From Bacteroidales bacterium (GTDB taxonomy: Bacteria > Bacteroidota > Bacteroidia > Bacteroidales > Paludibacteraceae), in assembly GCA_900766775.1 (NCBI GenBank), contig CAAFXN010000196.1:1-16389 (forward strand): DNA of 16,389 bases, read 5' to 3'. Under the pieces are notes generated by a model. That model did no database searches. It was given only the letters and a program-made list of their open reading frames with translations, and had not been told where the DNA came from. The position numbers and the translations under genes are program-made. Positions 14,362 to 16,389 of the stretch are shown here, piece by piece (position 1 is the stretch's first letter; the number at the start of each line of letters is the position of its first letter).

Positions 14362-14396
14362 AATTATGAATTATGAATTATGAATTATGAATTATG
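14362..14396. repeat. 7-bp tandem array, 5 units, in the lipoprotein gene leader
   Basis: Five identical AATTATG units abut each other over 35 bp, between the promoter and the start codon at 14455. Confidence 0.95.
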
Positions 14397-14454
14397 AGGG
14401 CATTGTGGGACACTTTTCAAATTGTTCATTTTTTATTTCTATCATATTAAGGCT

Positions 14455-15033
14455 ATGAAAAAGATTCTCTTTGGCACGGTATGCGTGTGCATGGCGGTGC
14501 TGGTTACGGGCTGCGATGATGCAGCAGAGGTGCGTTCCGCGAAAGGGACGTACAGTTTCAAGACTTCGGGTACGGCGACCCTCACTACCGACGAGGAGTC
14601 GCGGCAGGTGGCGCTCAGCGATGAGAGCGGGCAGATGGAGATAGTGTCGCTCCATGAGGGAGACAGCGTGTTGCTGCTGTTCAACCAAGTGGACGGCGGG
14701 GTGTATAGCACGCGCGGGGTGGTGGCAAGCCCCGAGGAGAACGGACAAGCCCTGCCATTGCGTTTTGCCCCTTTTGAGCGCACCTACTCGGTGGTTACCA
14801 CGAAGACGGTGTATGACACCATCCACACGGTGATAGGCGGGATCGTGGGCGTGGACTCGGTGTATTCGCGGCAGGTGGTGGTGTCGGACGCGCTGCGCCT
14901 GACGGTGAGCGGTACGGCGACTATCCACGACCGCAGTGTGCTGTTTACATTGCGGTACGAAGGGCAAGGGATTGAGGACGAGGGTCTTCGCCTTGAAGCC
15001 ACGGGGGTGCAGATGATTGCGAAGAAGAATTAG
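14455..15033 (+). CDS. Unrecognised lipoprotein, 192 residues
   Basis: I do not recognise this family. From the ATG at 14455 the product starts MKKILFGTVCVCMAVLVTGC, a clear lipoprotein signal with lipidated C20. An in-frame ATG at 14422 would only add a non-signal prefix. The mature part (about 21-192) is a run of short alternating strands rich in Thr, Val, Ser and Gly: GTYSFKTSGTATLTT (about 31-45), SVLLLFNQVDGGVYS (63-77), LRLTVSGTATI (150-160) and SVLFTLRYEGQGI. The phrase SGTAT recurs near both ends, which hints at a two-fold repeated or lipocalin-like beta fold. It has its own promoter, is divergent from the AraC regulator, and lies 282 bp upstream of an efflux adaptor gene. A link with that pump is suggested only by position. 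Confidence 0.75.
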   Translation: MKKILFGTVCVCMAVLVTGCDDAAEVRSAKGTYSFKTSGTATLTTDEESRQVALSDESGQMEIVSLHEGDSVLLLFNQVDGGVYSTRGVVASPEENGQALPLRFAPFERTYSVVTTKTVYDTIHTVIGGIVGVDSVYSRQVVVSDALRLTVSGTATIHDRSVLFTLRYEGQGIEDEGLRLEATGVQMIAKKN

Positions 15034-15040
15034 GGGGACA

Positions 15041-15309
15041 GCCTGAGGCTGTCTGACCGTCTTGCGACTGAAAGACCGCCTATCGGCTGAACGACCGCTG
15101 ACGCTGTCAGACCGCGCTTCGCGCGGAAAGAGCGTCTTACGACTGAAAGACCGCTGACGCTGTCAGACCGCGCTTCGCGCTGAAAGACTGATATAGTATC
15201 GGACAGTGAATAAGTCGGACAACGAAGTGGTCAGACAGTGAAACGGTCTTTAAGCCCCGATAAGTCGGGACGCACCCGGACAGCGAAGCGGTCGGACAAT
15301 GAAATGGTC
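15041..15309. repeat. Mini-palindrome tandem array between lipoprotein and efflux adaptor genes
   Basis: At least a dozen units of 16-20 bp, most starting GACC and ending CTGTC or CTGAA, fill nearly the whole 282-bp gap. Examples are GACAGCCTGAGGCTGTC (15038-15054) and, on the minus strand, GACCGCTTCGCTGTC. A 32-bp segment occurs twice exactly, at 15093-15124 and 15149-15180. The units read on the plus strand to about 15190 and on the minus strand from about 15199. Confidence 0.85.
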
Positions 15310-15315
15310 TATTAT

Positions 15316-16335
15316 ATGAGAAAGAGTATTTATGTGCTTTGTGTGGCGTTGGGATTAGCGCAGTGTCAAGGCAACAAACAGACGGAATATGAGCGGCAGG
15401 CTATCCCCGTGCGGGTGGTGGAGGTGGCAGAAGCGATCTCGGTGCATAGCCACAGTTACATCGGTACGATAGCCGAAGACGGCAACACGCCGCTGAGTTT
15501 CCCCTCGGGGGGAACGGTAACCGCCATCCACGTGCGGGCAGGGCAACAGGTGCGCGCCGGCGAGGTGCTGATGACGGTGGATAACACGCAGGCGAAAAGC
15601 ATGCTTGCCTCGGCGCAGGCGAAGTTGCGGCAGGCGGAAGACGGGTACAAGCGTATTGAGCAGATTTATCAGTCCGGCGGCGCCACAGAGGTCAAGTTGA
15701 TAGAAGTGCGCACCCAGCGCGATGAGGCGCGAGCGATGGTTGCGACCTTGCAGAAACAACTGACGGACTGCACGTTACGTGCTCCAAAGGACGGCACGAT
15801 AGGCGCCGTTCTCGCGGAGGTAGGACAGAACGTGCTGCCCGGGCAGAAGGTGGGGACACTGATACGCATAGAGGTGCTGAACGTGCAGATTTCCGTGCCC
15901 GAGGCGGATATGTCAGGCGTGCATATCGGCGGGCGGTGCACTATGCGGATGAATGCCCTGGAGGGGGTGGTGCTGCACGGGAGCGTGTCGGAGCGGGCAC
16001 TGCTGCCTAACCCGCTGACGCATGCGTATGAGGTGCGGATAGCGATAGACTCCGTCCATACACACACCACGCTCCTGCCCGGGATGGTGTGCCGCGTTAC
16101 GATGGATGAGCAGCGGGTGGAGGGCATACTGCTGCCAGCGGAATGTATCCAGACGGGGCAACAAGGCAAGACGGTGTGGCTGCTGCAAGGCGGCAGAGCC
16201 ATACGGCAACAGGTGGCGACGGGTCCTTTCGTGGGCGAGCAGGTGCTGATAACAGACGGTCTGCGGCGGGGCGACAGGGTGGTAGTAGCCGGCATACAGA
16301 AACTATACAATGGGTGTGAAGTGATAGTACAGTGA
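15316..16335 (+). CDS. RND efflux pump periplasmic adaptor (membrane fusion lipoprotein)
   Basis: Adaptors of this type bridge an inner-membrane RND pump and an outer-membrane channel. From the ATG at 15316 the protein has 339 residues and a lipoprotein signal, MRKSIYVLCVALGLAQC, with lipidated C17. It then shows the first lipoyl half (about 58-90, SFPSGGTVTAIHVRAGQQVRAG), a short helical hairpin (about 91-150), the second lipoyl half (TLRAPKDGTIGAVLAEVGQNVLPGQ) and a beta-barrel part (VQISVPEADM). The membrane-proximal domain ends the protein: VPEADM, then TVWLLQGGRAIRQQVATG and GLRRGDRVVVAGIQKLYNG. In-frame starts further upstream fall inside the palindrome array and would precede the signal peptide with a charged tail, so they are rejected. 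No promoter was seen in the gap, so it may be co-transcribed with the lipoprotein. The pump gene is expected just past the window. Confidence 0.93.
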   Translation: MRKSIYVLCVALGLAQCQGNKQTEYERQAIPVRVVEVAEAISVHSHSYIGTIAEDGNTPLSFPSGGTVTAIHVRAGQQVRAGEVLMTVDNTQAKSMLASAQAKLRQAEDGYKRIEQIYQSGGATEVKLIEVRTQRDEARAMVATLQKQLTDCTLRAPKDGTIGAVLAEVGQNVLPGQKVGTLIRIEVLNVQISVPEADMSGVHIGGRCTMRMNALEGVVLHGSVSERALLPNPLTHAYEVRIAIDSVHTHTTLLPGMVCRVTMDEQRVEGILLPAECIQTGQQGKTVWLLQGGRAIRQQVATGPFVGEQVLITDGLRRGDRVVVAGIQKLYNGCEVIVQ

Positions 16336-16349
16336 GGGGAGAGGCTCGT

Positions 16350-16389
16350 GAATCACCTATGAATCACCTACGAATCACCTACGAATCAC
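16350..16389. repeat. 11-bp tandem array at the window edge
   Basis: Units GAATCACCTAT, then GAATCACCTAC twice, then a partial copy abut from 16350 to the last base, starting 14 bp after the adaptor stop codon. The array runs off the window, so its copy number is unknown. Confidence 0.9.

Larger units (their letters stand above)
13907..14454. other. Gene-free divergent region between the AraC regulator and the lipoprotein
   Basis: This 548-bp stretch holds a mini-palindrome field (about 13941-14173), a minus-strand promoter (14212-14241), a 12-bp inverted repeat (14242-14294), a plus-strand promoter (14317-14346) and a 7-bp array (14362-14396). No gene was supported. Confidence 0.7.

Noticed and set aside
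15041..15309. Possible CRISPR array
   Set aside because: Units are 16-20 bp, abut each other and vary; there are no uniform repeats with unique spacers and no cas genes in the window.

Overview
The window reads as a stretch of core chromosome from a member of the Bacteroidota, most likely order Bacteroidales. Three kinds of evidence agree. (1) At least seven upstream regions carry the Bacteroidota promoter, a -33 TTTG/TTGC and a -7 TAnnTTTG about 19 bp apart, with little sign of Shine-Dalgarno sequences. (2) Rho has the long disordered N-terminal insertion typical of the phylum. (3) There is a PorT-family outer-membrane protein and a large DUF2723 membrane protein. No phage, insertion sequence, CRISPR array, tRNA or rRNA was seen.

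Layout. 1-547 (-): the N-terminal part of a DUF2723 membrane protein that runs off the left edge. 1040-3088 (+): rho. 3342-3782 (+): aroQ, type II dehydroquinase. 3813-4577 and 4578-6047 (+): a PorT-like barrel protein directly abutting a beta-helix lipoprotein. 6130-7053 (+): a D-2-hydroxyacid dehydrogenase with its own promoter. 7393-10604 (+): an apparent operon of pepT, a YghZ-type aldo/keto reductase and gcvT, closed by a 16-bp hairpin. 10933-12840 (-): an AMP-forming acyl-CoA synthetase converging on gcvT. 12956-13906 (-): an AraC-family regulator. 14455-15033 (+) and 15316-16335 (+): an unrecognised lipoprotein and a lipoprotein adaptor (membrane fusion protein) of an RND-type efflux pump. 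The pump itself is presumably beyond the right edge.

Metabolically the genes are ordinary: transcription termination, shikimate pathway, peptide and one-carbon metabolism, fatty-acid activation, envelope proteins and efflux. I found no convincing new multi-gene system.

The unusual content is between, and in one case inside, the genes. Four gene-free regions hold tandem arrays with the same 11-bp period but unrelated unit sequences. Two or three gene starts sit on 7-bp tandem arrays. The regions on both sides of the unrecognised lipoprotein are filled with 16-20-bp mini-palindromes whose stems vary in a compensatory way. A related-looking cluster of palindromes lies in frame inside the AraC regulator, between its two domains. 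The acyl-CoA synthetase promoter is framed by a 12-bp inverted repeat and shares an exact 20-bp core with the DUF2723 gene promoter about 12 kb away. All calls were made by eye; no database search was possible.
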